A DNA stretch of 17,798 bases from Setaria digitata (lineage: Eukaryota; Nematoda; Chromadorea; Rhabditida; Setariidae): contig RCAB01000813.1 of assembly GCA_003640385.1 (NCBI GenBank), positions 1 through 17,798 of the forward strand. Reading direction: 5' to 3'. Both the position numbers and the translations under genes were made by a program. Positions 1 to 10,088 of the stretch are shown piece by piece. The notes beneath the pieces are model-generated. The model saw only the letters and a list, made by a program, of their open reading frames with translations, searched no databases and was not told the origin of the DNA. The stretch's first letter is position 1; every line of letters starts with the position of its first letter.

Positions 1-99
1 CGTCATTAACTAACAATTAAATATTTTGAGATGACTGAAATACAAATTAAATTAACCTATCGCTACAAAGATCAATTCTTCAGAAGTTGTGTACCTAAC

Positions 100-1959
100 C
101 TTAACAGGTGCAGAATTACATGCTACCCCATACATTTTGATAATATTCTCATGCATGAAACTGGAAACCAGTCGAGCTTCTGCGATCATTTGTGATTTTG
201 CAAGTTTTATTTTGATGATATCTTTGGTAGATCGTTTATCGATGATGCTAACTTTGTCAACTTGTAAGCAGCGTTTTACAGCAACAGAAATTTGTTCACC
301 TAAAGGATTGATGTTGAGGGACCACTGAAATGACTGTCTGTAACATTTATTGCAATTGGAGGAATTTTTGTAACAGCTAGTGATGTTGGTTTGTTCAACT
401 TTTCCTAATTACCTGGAGCTAAGAAACTCGACAGAAAAGTAAAACTAAAACTGTGACAATTTCGGGAATCTCTTAATCTGATCATGAAAGGATTCTGTAA
501 CAGCGATCGAGAGTGTGAGCTGAGTGAAGACAAGATTAATTGAAATAACACGATAACATGATAAATTAAAAAAAAAAAAAAAAATGATTGTGAAAATAAT
601 TCTCCTCACACATTCATTGCTGCTACTTAATTTTAGTATCTCAAGGTATTGAAGATTTACGGTTATCTTCAGCTAAACAATCTTCACTATCGTGTCATCT
701 CTGGGAACGGCAATTCCAAACAGTTCAACCGACTAACGACTGAGTGTGCAACTCTTCTTTCCTTTACACTATTCGCCTTATTTTATAGGATTCTATCGGC
801 CTAGATTCCTCAAGTGTATTTCTCCAAAAAATTCCGTCTTAAACTTGGATATTTCTTTTGAAAAATGCAAATGGCTAAGCGAAAATCTGAAAGATATTCT
901 CATAAAACTAACCGCCTATTTTGAGCTTTCCTTTAAGCACTTCAGCATAATGTCCCGTGCCTAATTTGGTGTCTGTTATTTGCAAATTCTCATCATCTAG
1001 CAGATAATTTGGCCGATTTATTGGACTTCGTAAATTCATCTGAACAATAGTATTTTTTTGCTTTAGTGAGAAGAAAAACGAGGAGAGATAATTAACAAGA
1101 TGACTGCCACCTGTAACAGAGATTTTCAATGTTTCCAAAAACTTAAAAGATACGAAGCAAAAAAAAACATTTAAATCAACTTGCTGTTTGAAAAAAAGAA
1201 CAGATGAATAAATAAATGCAATTTAATATGAAGTAAATTTAAACCTCGTACTAATGATAGACCTGGTAGAATCTTTTAATGACCGATGCTAGACTGATTA
1301 ATAATTTGATCACCGTGATCATTGGAAATCACAGTTTGTTATCTTTTCAATGAATGTCAAAGGGTTTCACTTCTTGGTTTTCTTGCTTATTACATACTTA
1401 GTTCTTCACTTGAAGCTTGCATAGTTTGTTCCATTTTCTTTAGATAATACTAAGAAATTAATTTGATAAGCGATGGAAATTAAGGAAAGACATAACAAAC
1501 TTTTTGACGGAAACTCGATTCACTAGATAATAATTCAAGGATTGATCTGTATGTAATCGATTCTTCATCAACCATATTCTTATCCTTCATATCAATCAAC
1601 GTCCATCCTGGAACTAACAGAATGAGACGATCGGACGATCCTTTCTTAATTATTGTTCCTGTTGAAGAATTCCGCTCTAACACTTTAATTAACCAGCATA
1701 CTTTAACAGCATATTTGAAAATAACATCGCCTTCCGAATCTGTTCATTCCTGCACCACATCTATATTATTTAAATTTTTAATCTTGTGACTGCCAACCTT
1801 TCAAATTTTCCTTATAAACAAGTTTTAATTCGCGTACATTCTTCTCATCCACCTTTGTTACGACAAATAATAAACGTTCAGCATTGGTACCTGAACTACG
1901 AACACACCAATCGCCTGGTTTTAATAAATGTGATGCGATATGGTCCCTGGGAAATAAAT
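100..1959 (-). CDS. SH2-domain non-receptor tyrosine kinase, Fer/Fps-like (partial, 3' part outside window)
   Basis: Four minus-strand exons: 1959-1798 and 1739-1501 (SH2), 1039-913 (linker and glycine loop), 299-100 (rest of N-lobe). The first encodes the SH2 start, with PRDHIASHLLKPGDWCVRSS carrying the phosphotyrosine-binding Arg (WCVR). The second ends in ITYRSILELL, like the SH2 C-terminal helix. The third reads LLDDENLQITDTKLGTGHYA, with glycine loop GTGHYAEV. The fourth reads GGEQISVAVKRC (ATP-binding Lys in AVK), then IAEARLVSSFMHENIIKMYG with the helix-C Glu. Phases match at 913/299 (phase 1), 1501/1039 (0) and 1798/1739 (1). The donor at 100 is AAG|GTTAGG; HRD and DFG motifs must lie left of position 1. 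Kinases of this kind phosphorylate tyrosines in cytosolic signalling and form a large family in nematodes. The 1739 acceptor (AACAG) is weak and residues just after it do not look like SH2, so a later acceptor is possible. The N-terminal exon is uncertain. Confidence 0.86.
1307..1321. repeat. Short perfect inverted repeat in a kinase intron
   Basis: TGATCAC-C-GTGATCA has 7-bp perfect arms around one base, inside the intron between the SH2 exon and the kinase linker exon. It could be a dimeric transcription-factor site or chance. Confidence 0.35.
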
Positions 1960-2099
1960 CTATCAAACAGGTAAGAAATTCGTTTCACATCTGTATGAAT
2001 AGAAGTTATTGTTATCAGCGTATGTGTCACATCAATTGGCTGTTGCAAATTTTTTTCTGATAAAAGTTCACTGACATTAATCACCACTAATATTGACTC

Positions 2100-2849
2100 C
2101 ATTCATCGCTTACCGTGACAGAAACCCCAAATACCACGGCTGCGTCTCAATTTTTTCCATCTTACGTACTACTAAACTGTACAGTACTAAAAATTTTCAT
2201 AAAAAAAATGACAACTGATCAGTTTACTATCATTTTTTAAATCTTTTGCTTATGCAAATATATGTCATAAAGTTACCGTTTACGCATGAATATGATAAAT
2301 TGTAAGTCTGGATATCTAGAGATATCTCGATGATATTTAGACAAACCATTATCAGAATACTAGTACAATCAAATTCCATCAGAATTACTTCACAAATTTG
2401 TTTCTTATTATCCTTTCGGAAAAACCTACTGATGAACCAGGAAGTTAGACATATATGTGCGGTGCCATATTAGGTGGAGAAGGGATAGATAATTATTTCT
2501 TTTAATGAGTAGGGAAATAATAGCAATAAACTACTTATAAAAAGGTGTTAATTATAAAGGTTAGGTACCCTGATGAGTAATAATGGAGTACAGTGAGTGG
2601 AATAGTTAACTGATAAAGTGGAAATAAGCCTAATAAGCAAATAATGCAATTAAGTCAAAATCTGTCCGACGGAACATTTGAATAATAATTTTTCTTCGGT
2701 TATACGCTAAAGCTATTAACTAATGCTGCAGATTCCAGAATATACTGGGCCTCCACTTCGTGATATTTTCGGCTAATATAAACTGGTTCTTTCGGAATCT
2801 TTTCCCTAACTCGGTTTAGGCTAAGCAATTTCGATATTACTGCACTCAC
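2100..2849. other. Gene-free stretch upstream of the first SH2 exon
   Basis: AT-rich DNA with no convincing exon on either strand. If the candidate exon at 2850-3031 is real, this is an intron of the kinase gene. It holds the short palindrome GAGATATCTC near 2322-2331 and no other recognised element. Confidence 0.4.
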
Positions 2850-3031
2850 CCCTTCCCATACGGCAATCTAATGTATTTTTCTTTATCGCCGACCCCGGAA
2901 ACTTTCCGTGATATAACATAGTAAACCATGCTTCAACTCTAGAAAATCTTCCTAAATAAATTATTTGATCAAAAAACCCACGAGACAATTTGACTTTGAC
3001 CAATACATCCAGTTTTATATTATAATCTAGC
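2850..3031 (-). CDS. Possible upstream exon of the SH2-kinase gene
   Basis: An open minus-strand stretch ending in a strong donor (AAGGG|GTGAGT) at phase 1, the phase needed by the first SH2 exon at 1959. It is more GC-rich than its surroundings near the donor and reads VEAWFTMLYHGKFPGSAIKK late in the exon. I do not recognise the sequence. The 5' boundary is unclear; AG sites at 3032-3033 and 3027-3028 are candidates. It could instead belong to another gene or be a chance ORF. Confidence 0.3.
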
Positions 3032-3487
3032 CTATTCTGGTCACACTTCTTCCGACAATTTCAAAGATCTGAAATCGACTGAAAAACCCATATGAAAAAA
3101 TCCATCCGACAAGTCGTGATGACGAGTCTTATCTGGGTTGGATTATCGAGAAGGTCGATTACTGAAGCACAAACAGCAAGGAGGTTAACTATTACTTCGA
3201 GAAACCACTGTGCGTAGTAATAACTACATTGTTAAAAATTGCTGCATTGGCGAAGAAGTAACAGAAAAGAGCTGTTGAAATATTTAAGGATAGTATATCG
3301 AGGAAATGATATAGAAATGCGGAATAATAAACTTTTCACCTTTAATATTCATTCATCTGTAATCTTGTGCTTAGTGTATACCAAATTTCACTGAAACGTC
3401 AAACAGTTTAATATACTTTTGATTAAACTCCAACCAATTTTGAAGAACCAAATATATCGCTATTGGCTTCGACATTTTTCTTTTCGA
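3032..3487. other. Intergenic region between kinase and MGME1 genes
   Basis: About 450 bp with no supported gene. It lies 3' of the MGME1 stop codon and 5' of the kinase gene, both on the minus strand, so it should hold the MGME1 3' end and the kinase promoter or trans-splice region. No clear motif was recognised. Confidence 0.5.
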
Positions 3488-3493
3488 TTTATT
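3488..3493 (-). terminator. Polyadenylation signal of the MGME1 gene
   Basis: The minus strand reads AATAAA about 25 bases after the MGME1 stop codon at 3518. The distance is short, and nematode 3' UTRs are often short. Confidence 0.6.
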
Positions 3494-3517
3494 TTCAGCA
3501 AACAAGCAGTAACTCAA

Positions 3518-6500
3518 TTAACATTCTTCTTCACCTTCCCATACAAACGAAATCACATTATCAACTCCAGAATGAATTTCCATTTTGGTCCAGAACTGCC
3601 AAACACAATCCAACCACTTATTCCAGTAAATCTGAAATATAACACCCCTAGATACTGCTGGATTCCTGCTTGATCTATTTTTTTTTTTTTTTTTTTTTTT
3701 AATTTTTAAAGCAGTGATTAGGCTTAGTGTTTCCCTAGCGCACTGGGTTTGTTAGATTACTATCCATATAGACACATATACACTGAAGTGCACTGAAAAG
3801 AAAGCGTTCTTGATAGCCAACACCAATTAAAAATTCAGTCAAACTGCAAATAGCTAAAATGGGACAAAATTATTAAATTATAACAGCACGTGATACACTT
3901 ATGCAGCTGGCAGCATTAATAATAACGCTATCAGATCAGTTGGAGATTAATTGACGAAACGAAAAAAGCACGACAGAAATGGTCGTGAAATTTAGTATAT
4001 CGACGAGAGAAGCCCCCGAAAGAAACATAAACAAACCTGGAGATGAGAGGCATTCATTTCAACAATATCTGCTAAAGAACCATCTTCCTTTGCTATTATA
4101 ACTGCACCGTGACGAATCTTAAAATGCACATAATAAGGGAAGCAACAGGTAACTTCGATTTAAACGATAAAATTCACGTTCAAGTTTTGCATGATCAGGA
4201 TTCCACCTTAAAACTTTTTGATACCCAAAACTTTGCCTTTTTTTAAAAATTAATTTTTTTTTTTCTAACAGATCACACATGTCTTTTGACAGTGAACAAT
4301 GAATCAAACCATCCGAGAGAAAAGAAAGAAATTTACACATTATCCAAGATCTCAGTCTAAAGTAATTTGCTTTCATAATACTTTTTGCATTATAGGAGAC
4401 TGAAATCGGATTGAAAAAATCATACAATTTAAAACATTCTCATTTTTTCAAGCAATTACATTTAAAAACCAATCCACTTGTTAACAGAAGATTGATAACC
4501 ACTCTCATATTTATCTGCACTGCTACTACCAAGCAACTATTTAAGTATGCATTAATTTTGAAACATTAAGCTCTATTACATTGCAAATGCTGCAGTTGTA
4601 TAAATTATTCTGTAATAAAAACTGTAATGATAAATCAGAATAAAAATAAGGGAATCATCGGCAGTAACAAAAATATTTTCAGCATATCAAAATGAAAACT
4701 CCAGGTAATTTAGCCAAATTCTTTCTGCACTCTTTAATTAATTATTTGAAAAAAAAAGGGAAGGGAGGAAAAAAAAAATAAAACTATAATAACTCACATT
4801 ACCTCTGGTAGCATCTTGAAATTTGGATCGGAATTAACAGCACCAACATACGCAGCTAGCTGCACTGGATCGTTGTACATTTGCCCAATTTCTGTGCATG
4901 TGTCTTTTGATGAACCTGATGAAGCGGTTTTCCAATCCACCAAAAATAAAGCATCCCTAAAATGAAAATATTTAAATATCTATATACCACGGCTTGCAAC
5001 CTTTAAAAAAAAACCTGAGAAAAACAATTCTTGAGAAGATTCGAAATTTGCAGCAGTTTAATGATGAAATTAGAAAATAATAATGCCATTCATTAAACAA
5101 TTGGAATTAATAGTGCGTCTACATTTTCTGATTTGAAAATCTGCAAACTTTAATTAGTCACTTGAATGTTTACGTTACATCACGATTCTGTTTCTAGATC
5201 CATCATTGCTTGTTACATGTAGAAATATCAGAATAAACTAAACGAACTTGTATGTGATGGCAGCATCGAACCTCCCATTATAGCAAAGACCATGATGGCT
5301 TGTACGTCTTTCCAGTTCAATGGTTTTGTCACCAAGTCTACGCAAGACTGGAAGTACACTATTCAAATAGCTTGCAACAGAGGAATCAACCTAAAAGTTC
5401 TAATCGTATAAAGAAAAAAATTATGAAAGCTAAGATTATATGGTTCCAATACCAAGAATGCAAAAAATAAAAATATTTTACCTCAGAGATTATTAGTTCG
5501 ACAACATCATCTGGAAATCCTCCTCGATTTCGAAGTTCCATCAAAATTCTTTGTACACAGCTGTGGTACTGTGTACCCGACTGCATACGAACTGAAAGCA
5601 ACTACAGAAAATGAAACAGTGCAAACGATGAAATGTAAAGTTTATCTGGAAATATAGCTAGCAAACATAGCGCTAGCTTGATGGGACTGACCATCCTAAA
5701 AAGTAAACCAATTTTCGTAAAACATGCACTTTACGAAAAGGGTAAGGCGAAAATATCAAAATACTTTCTAATGTTGGCAAAACATTTTATTCGAAGGTTT
5801 GGACATCAACTTATATGTTCATTTCCAAGCATCGCATTTCTTTTCATGCAATGAAATGTTTCACAAGCTAATTTTTTACTTATATTCCTTAAAATGTTAT
5901 ATGCTGTTCTTGGCAACTGCTTAATCAAACAAGAAAAAAAACCGCACAGGAAGTAATACCAACCTCTCATATATCTCTTAAAGGCACCTAGACCACCCAA
6001 CTGTTTGATCATTTTTAACTGCCACTGATACAACAAGCGTTGCGAAGTTGTACATCCCAGAATCGTTGAAACTGAGGGATAGCGACCAAGCTCCAAATTT
6101 GCTGTGTTTTCTGGAAAGTTATTGTTTTTCTGAAAAAATGTAAAAATTTAATCAAAACCATAAATAAGCATATATTTCTTTCATTTGATCAGAAGTTGAT
6201 TTAAAAAGCTGTACTATATAAACTTTATCATTACTGACTCGCTGCTAAGACAGCTTCTTAATCATAAAAAAAAAAAAAGCACAAGGCTACAAAATTAAGT
6301 ATTCATATACAAGGCAAGAATCTATAGAGCGATTTCAAGGCGCCACACGATGTAAGGAAACTTAAAAACTAACAAGGTACGGCAATTCCTGACGATTATT
6401 TGATGATGGAGGAGATGCAAGAAACTCTTTCATCGGCAAAGTTCCAATGATATTTTTGACAACATATGGCGTTATCACTGTACCATACCGAACTGTTTTC

Positions 6501-6532
6501 GAACCAACAACTGTCGCCTTATTGCAGTGCAT
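3518..6532 (-). CDS. MGME1: Mitochondrial genome maintenance exonuclease 1 (MGME1-like PD-(D/E)XK nuclease), complete
   Basis: Seven minus-strand exons: 6532-6374, 6129-5964, 5591-5482, 5390-5248, 4956-4803, 4117-4037, 3631-3518. All introns are GT-AG, every phase agrees, and the product is 308 aa (the human protein is about 344). MGME1 is a mitochondrial single-strand DNA exonuclease that trims flaps during mtDNA replication and degrades linear mtDNA. Family hallmarks: RYPSVSTIL (near residue 70), FKRYM and the following QSGTQYHSCVQRIL helix; GRFDAAI with catalytic Asp187; LFLVDWKTASSG with Asp200 and Lys202 (DxK motif); NDPVQLAAYVGAVNSDPNF (motif with Gln and Tyr); GAVIIAKEDGSLADIVEM; and IYWNKWL near the C-terminus. 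The N-terminus has basic residues and no acidic residue for about 35 positions, as in a mitochondrial targeting peptide. An in-frame TAA lies 9 bases before the ATG, and an acceptor-like AG (TTAGCAG) ends one base before it, suggesting trans-splicing there. An extra 5' exon cannot be excluded. Confidence 0.93.
3678..3700. repeat. Poly(T) tract of 23 bases
   Basis: An uninterrupted T23 on the plus strand (A23 on the coding strand) in the last MGME1 intron, about 50 bases upstream of the final acceptor. It is probably a length-variable homopolymer. Confidence 0.95.
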
Positions 6533-7415
6533 CCTGCTAAGTTAGAACCCCAAAACAAAAGAATACATGAAAATAGAAATAAGAAAAACTTCCTGTAAAT
6601 CCAAAAATCAAATAGAATTCCTGGATATTTATTTTATAGACTCTGAAAATAATTTTAAAGAAAAGAAATTGAGAAATATAACTTCACCTTGTGCACATGA
6701 CATGAGATTAACCAAAGTATTAAGTATGAAAAAAGGGCAATAAACTAATTTGGTTTCACATATATGAAGGTATTCAGAATACCTCATATCTAGCTAAAAA
6801 CCCCATCCATTATACCGCAAAGATATTTCCGCTATTTAATAGAATGGGAATATTCACGTAAAAGAATCAAGCTACAATCTTATTCATTCTAGAAATGAAG
6901 AACAACAGGAGGGGAAATCTTATCTGGTACACTTGCCAAATCTTCAGGTCGTTGACGCAACAATAGAAATTCCAATAAGCATAAATTTCCCGCTACAAAA
7001 ACACTACTCATTTGTTGGAAAATGACCTTTGATTATACAAAACAAATAATAATAACGACTTTAAAATCTAATAAAGATCAACGATACTGGCAGGTTAATC
7101 ACCAGATGGATTAAAAGGAAAAAATAAGACAGTACATCCCAATATTAAATGTCTCGGATAATGTACATTCTAAAAATAATAAAACTTGCTGTAATTTTAT
7201 TAACAACAAATATAATCAGCTCCTAGATGATATACTTCGGGAAGTAACAAACAACAGAGAGAAGAGCACAAAAAAAAGACACAAACTCTTTCAAAAATCT
7301 TCCAGAGAAACATAACACCATCAGACCAAGTTCCTGATTCTATCTAATTAGTCGTGTAGAACTTTAATGATACACATCTTGAAGAGAACTCGATAAATTG
7401 ATTTATATCAAAATT
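6533..7415. other. Intergenic region between the MGME1 gene and the upstream minus-strand gene
   Basis: About 880 bp of very AT-rich DNA with no supported exon. It should contain the 3' UTR of the gene at 7416-9518 and the promoter or trans-splice region of MGME1. A minus-strand AATAAA at 7201-7196 lies about 215 bases after that gene's stop codon and is the best polyadenylation signal seen. Confidence 0.5.
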
Positions 7416-9518
7416 CTATGATGAAACAAAATTGGGTACAAATGGTGGGGGCGGCATATTGACTTGTGGAGCAAGCATCAGTTTTTCTTCTTTCATCTGT
7501 TCTACATACAACCAACATGGTGTTACTTGATAATCTGAAGGTGGTGGTTTGTAAGCTGGCTTGTGATAAGGTGGCGCAGCTCGCAGACCCCATCTTTTGT
7601 ACATAGGATCGTTTGCATCATATGTTATTCGATCACTACCCCACAACTGCGGCGGTGGTACTACTTGCTGCGCTGCTATCGTTGCCTGTTGAGCGGCATG
7701 TTGATATACATCTGAAATTGGCCCAGTTATATAATCATACGATAAATGCACTCAAATTTATTCATATAACAAAAAAATAAAAATAAAAAAAAGGAAAACG
7801 AAAGAAAAGGGAAAGAACAACATCGATATAAAAACTAAATTATGAAAACTATAAAATTTGAATAATTTAACAATTACTATCTCGTTGATCACCCATAACC
7901 ATTTGAGCAACTTGTGCCATGTGCTTCATCATCTCAGCAACGTGAGTTGGATCCAGAGCTTCTATAATTTATTATAATCTAAATGACTTAAAGTACGAAT
8001 TTTACAAAGCTCTGATGAAATCTAGTTAGTATTCACAGGAAAACAGGAATAAACCCTGGGAAACACCGATTTTTTTCTCTAGTAGTTTACTTATAAGGTT
8101 TTATCTCCTTTCTTCTAAATGAACTGGAAATCACAAAAAAACCGGAATATTGACGGCAAGCACTATCTAACAAAAAATTTTATAACCAGATTTAATGAAT
8201 TTTTACCGTCAACACTCTTCGATTCTGTTGTATGCACCGATACGGTTTCTTGCGAACCTGCCACAGCTGCTTGATGCATTTGCTGTTCGAGCTGCATTGC
8301 CGACTGATGGTGTGCAAGATACGACTGTTGATGTTGTGCATAAGCTGCTGCTTGCGCAGCTGTTTCAGCTGTTTAAGGAAAAAGATTTCAATTTTCAATA
8401 AATTGGGAAGTTAAATATAATGAACTGGCTCCTTTCACTTGAGATTTGCAAACACCAATCAGCTTTGAAATTCATGCGCAATGCTACTAATGGAATATAT
8501 GTACGATAGAATTATTTTCTAAAAAAAAAGACAAACAAGATCAAATGAGCCTGAGATATGACAAAACCATATTAACCATATTCAAATTCGTGAACAATTA
8601 CTATTTCCTCACTTTGTTTTATTGTACTTGATATATAAGTGTGAAAGTTACCTTCTAGCTGTTGCTTCTTCCGTTCCTCCTCGGCTTCTTGTTCTTTTTT
8701 TAATTTCGCCTCAGCTGCTGCTTTCGCTTTAGCTTGTGCAGCAGCCTAAAAAAATCAGATAAATAAAACATTCACTCAATTTTTTTAGCTCTAAATCTTT
8801 TTCCTGTAAAAAAAAAAAAAAAAAAAAAATTAAGCTTTGCACTCAAAATGAAACATTCAGCAATATTTAGCTACCACTTATTTCATAGATAAGCTAAAAC
8901 TGATTATAGAAAATATATGAGCAAAATTTATTCGACCAATCTAAGGAAAAGTGACTTGTGCCTCTTGAGCATCAATTTCTGCCTTAGCACGTATCATCTC
9001 ACGTCTCTGATCAACGTCTCGTTCCCAGGCTTCAAACTGTTTCACATATGCATCGTAAGCCTCGGTACCCACTGAATTTCTAAAAGAAAAATTATTTTTT
9101 AATAACTGCAAACTGCTAAAAAAATACGTAGAGAAAAGTATGTAGAGAATATCTAACAAACAGAACTATCCTCTGGATGTATTAGTAGTCATAATTACAG
9201 GCACTGAATAAGTTCCCTTATTATTAAGTTAAATGCTACTGAAAAAAAAAAATGTCCTGATCTCCTGATCAAAAAGGATGAGCAGATATATGATTTATAT
9301 TGGCAAATAGGAATAATAATGCATAAAAGTTGAACAGTACCGACATTCTGAGAAAGGAACCTAAATTATTATACAAATAAAAAGCATAGATTGATTATTA
9401 CTAACTGATGTAACAGAAAAAAGAGCACAAACTTATTCTTTTCCTTCCACTGTTCGAACTGTGCCTTATAGTCACGATACTGCTTTTCCAGTTCTTCTTC
9501 TGGAGTCAGCTGTACCAT
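7416..9518 (-). CDS. Low-complexity coiled-coil, Gln/Pro-rich protein of unknown function, complete
   Basis: Six minus-strand exons: 9518-9433, 9079-8956, 8745-8652, 8368-8207, 7961-7878, 7711-7416. Phases agree throughout and the product is 281 aa. I do not recognise the family with confidence. Visible order: two related segments, [10 protein letters not shown] (19-28) and [12 protein letters not shown] (40-51), each an aromatic-x2-Trp motif in a charged helix; an Ala/Lys/Glu-rich coiled coil (about 52-101); a Gln/Ala/His-rich part (102-142); a Met-rich helix [20 protein letters not shown]; then [19 protein letters not shown] (207-225), [10 protein letters not shown] and a PPPPF tail. No signal peptide, membrane segment or catalytic motif is visible. 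The FxxW repeats plus proline tail loosely recall nuclear RNA-associated proteins such as YLPM1/ZAP3, but this is only a suggestion. The ATG follows an acceptor (TTTCAG) by 6 bases; that reading frame continues upstream, so an extra 5' exon is possible. The exon 2 donor (CAA|GTCACT) is weak. Confidence 0.82.
8808..8829. repeat. Poly(A) tract of 22 bases
   Basis: Uninterrupted A22 on the plus strand inside intron 2 of the 7416-9518 gene, read as T22 on the coding strand upstream of the exon 3 acceptor. A similar shorter tract (about 17 A) lies near 568-584 in a kinase intron. Confidence 0.95.
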
Positions 9519-9940
9519 TTTTCTCTGAAACACCGAAACATTCTTTGCTTCGTAAAAATCTGTGAAAGGAAACGCGAACGGCGACTTCTGCTTGTGAAAA
9601 ACCCAGATATGATCCATTTCGAAAAATGAAAAGTACAGGAGCTATCACAACCTAGCAAATCAACTGAGAAATGAAAGAGCCAAATCGTAAGGGTGAGGAT
9701 TGACTTGCTAAGCTCACGTTGTCCTTCCACGAAGGGAATGGTGAAGGTGATAAGCTACAGGTAAGATTAGGTTAGAATTGAAGAAACATCCACAATGCAG
9801 CTCGGGATGGATGTCCGTCGTACTGCTCAAGTTCATTTGCTTCTCTGCTCAATAAGGTTAATTAATAATTAATTAATTGATTACTAAGAACCAGATGACT
9901 TCTATTGTCACTTTATCATATATAATCCTAACCTAACTCT

Positions 9941-10088
9941 GAATTATGTATGGGTTTTGATCCGATTCGGAATCATATATCACCATAAGCTCTACTTTGG
10001 ATCATGTATCATCGTGACCAACGACCCCGAATCATGTGCTATCGATCTTATTATCACTGATTCTACATTGGGTGGTAACTTGTGCCAT
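9941..10088. repeat. Degenerate tandem repeat, 29-30 bp period, about five copies
   Basis: Units begin with variants of GAATCATGTATC at 9941 (gaattatgtatg), 9970 (gaatcatatatc), 9999 (ggatcatgtatc), 10029 (gaatcatgtgct) and 10059 (gattctacattg). Spacings are 29, 29, 30 and 30. The unit starts are conserved while the rest of each unit has diverged, so this is an old minisatellite or a set of spaced binding sites. Confidence 0.55.

Noticed and set aside
300..324. Acceptor at 325 (CATTTCAG) for the kinase N-lobe exon
   Set aside because: It has a good motif, but its phase does not fit the donor at 913; the acceptor at 300 (CCTTTAG) gives the in-phase reading KIGGEQISVAVK expected of a kinase.
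89..328. 79-codon plus-strand ORF
   Set aside because: It is the antisense shadow of the kinase exon 299-100.
3116..3165. Possible box C/D snoRNA (GTGATGA at 3116 and CTGA at 3162)
   Set aside because: The boxes are at a plausible distance, but flanking bases do not pair into a terminal stem and no clear C'/D' boxes are seen.
3419..3673. 84-codon plus-strand ORF
   Set aside because: It is antisense to the last MGME1 exon (3631-3518), which has clear splice sites and family similarity.
4119..4427. 102-codon minus-strand ORF
   Set aside because: It lies in the MGME1 intron 4118-4802; the real exon 4117-4037 is in another frame and joins in phase with its neighbours.
8195..8414. Plus-strand ORFs of 60-68 codons
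   Set aside because: They are antisense to the Gln-rich exon 8368-8207 of the minus-strand gene.
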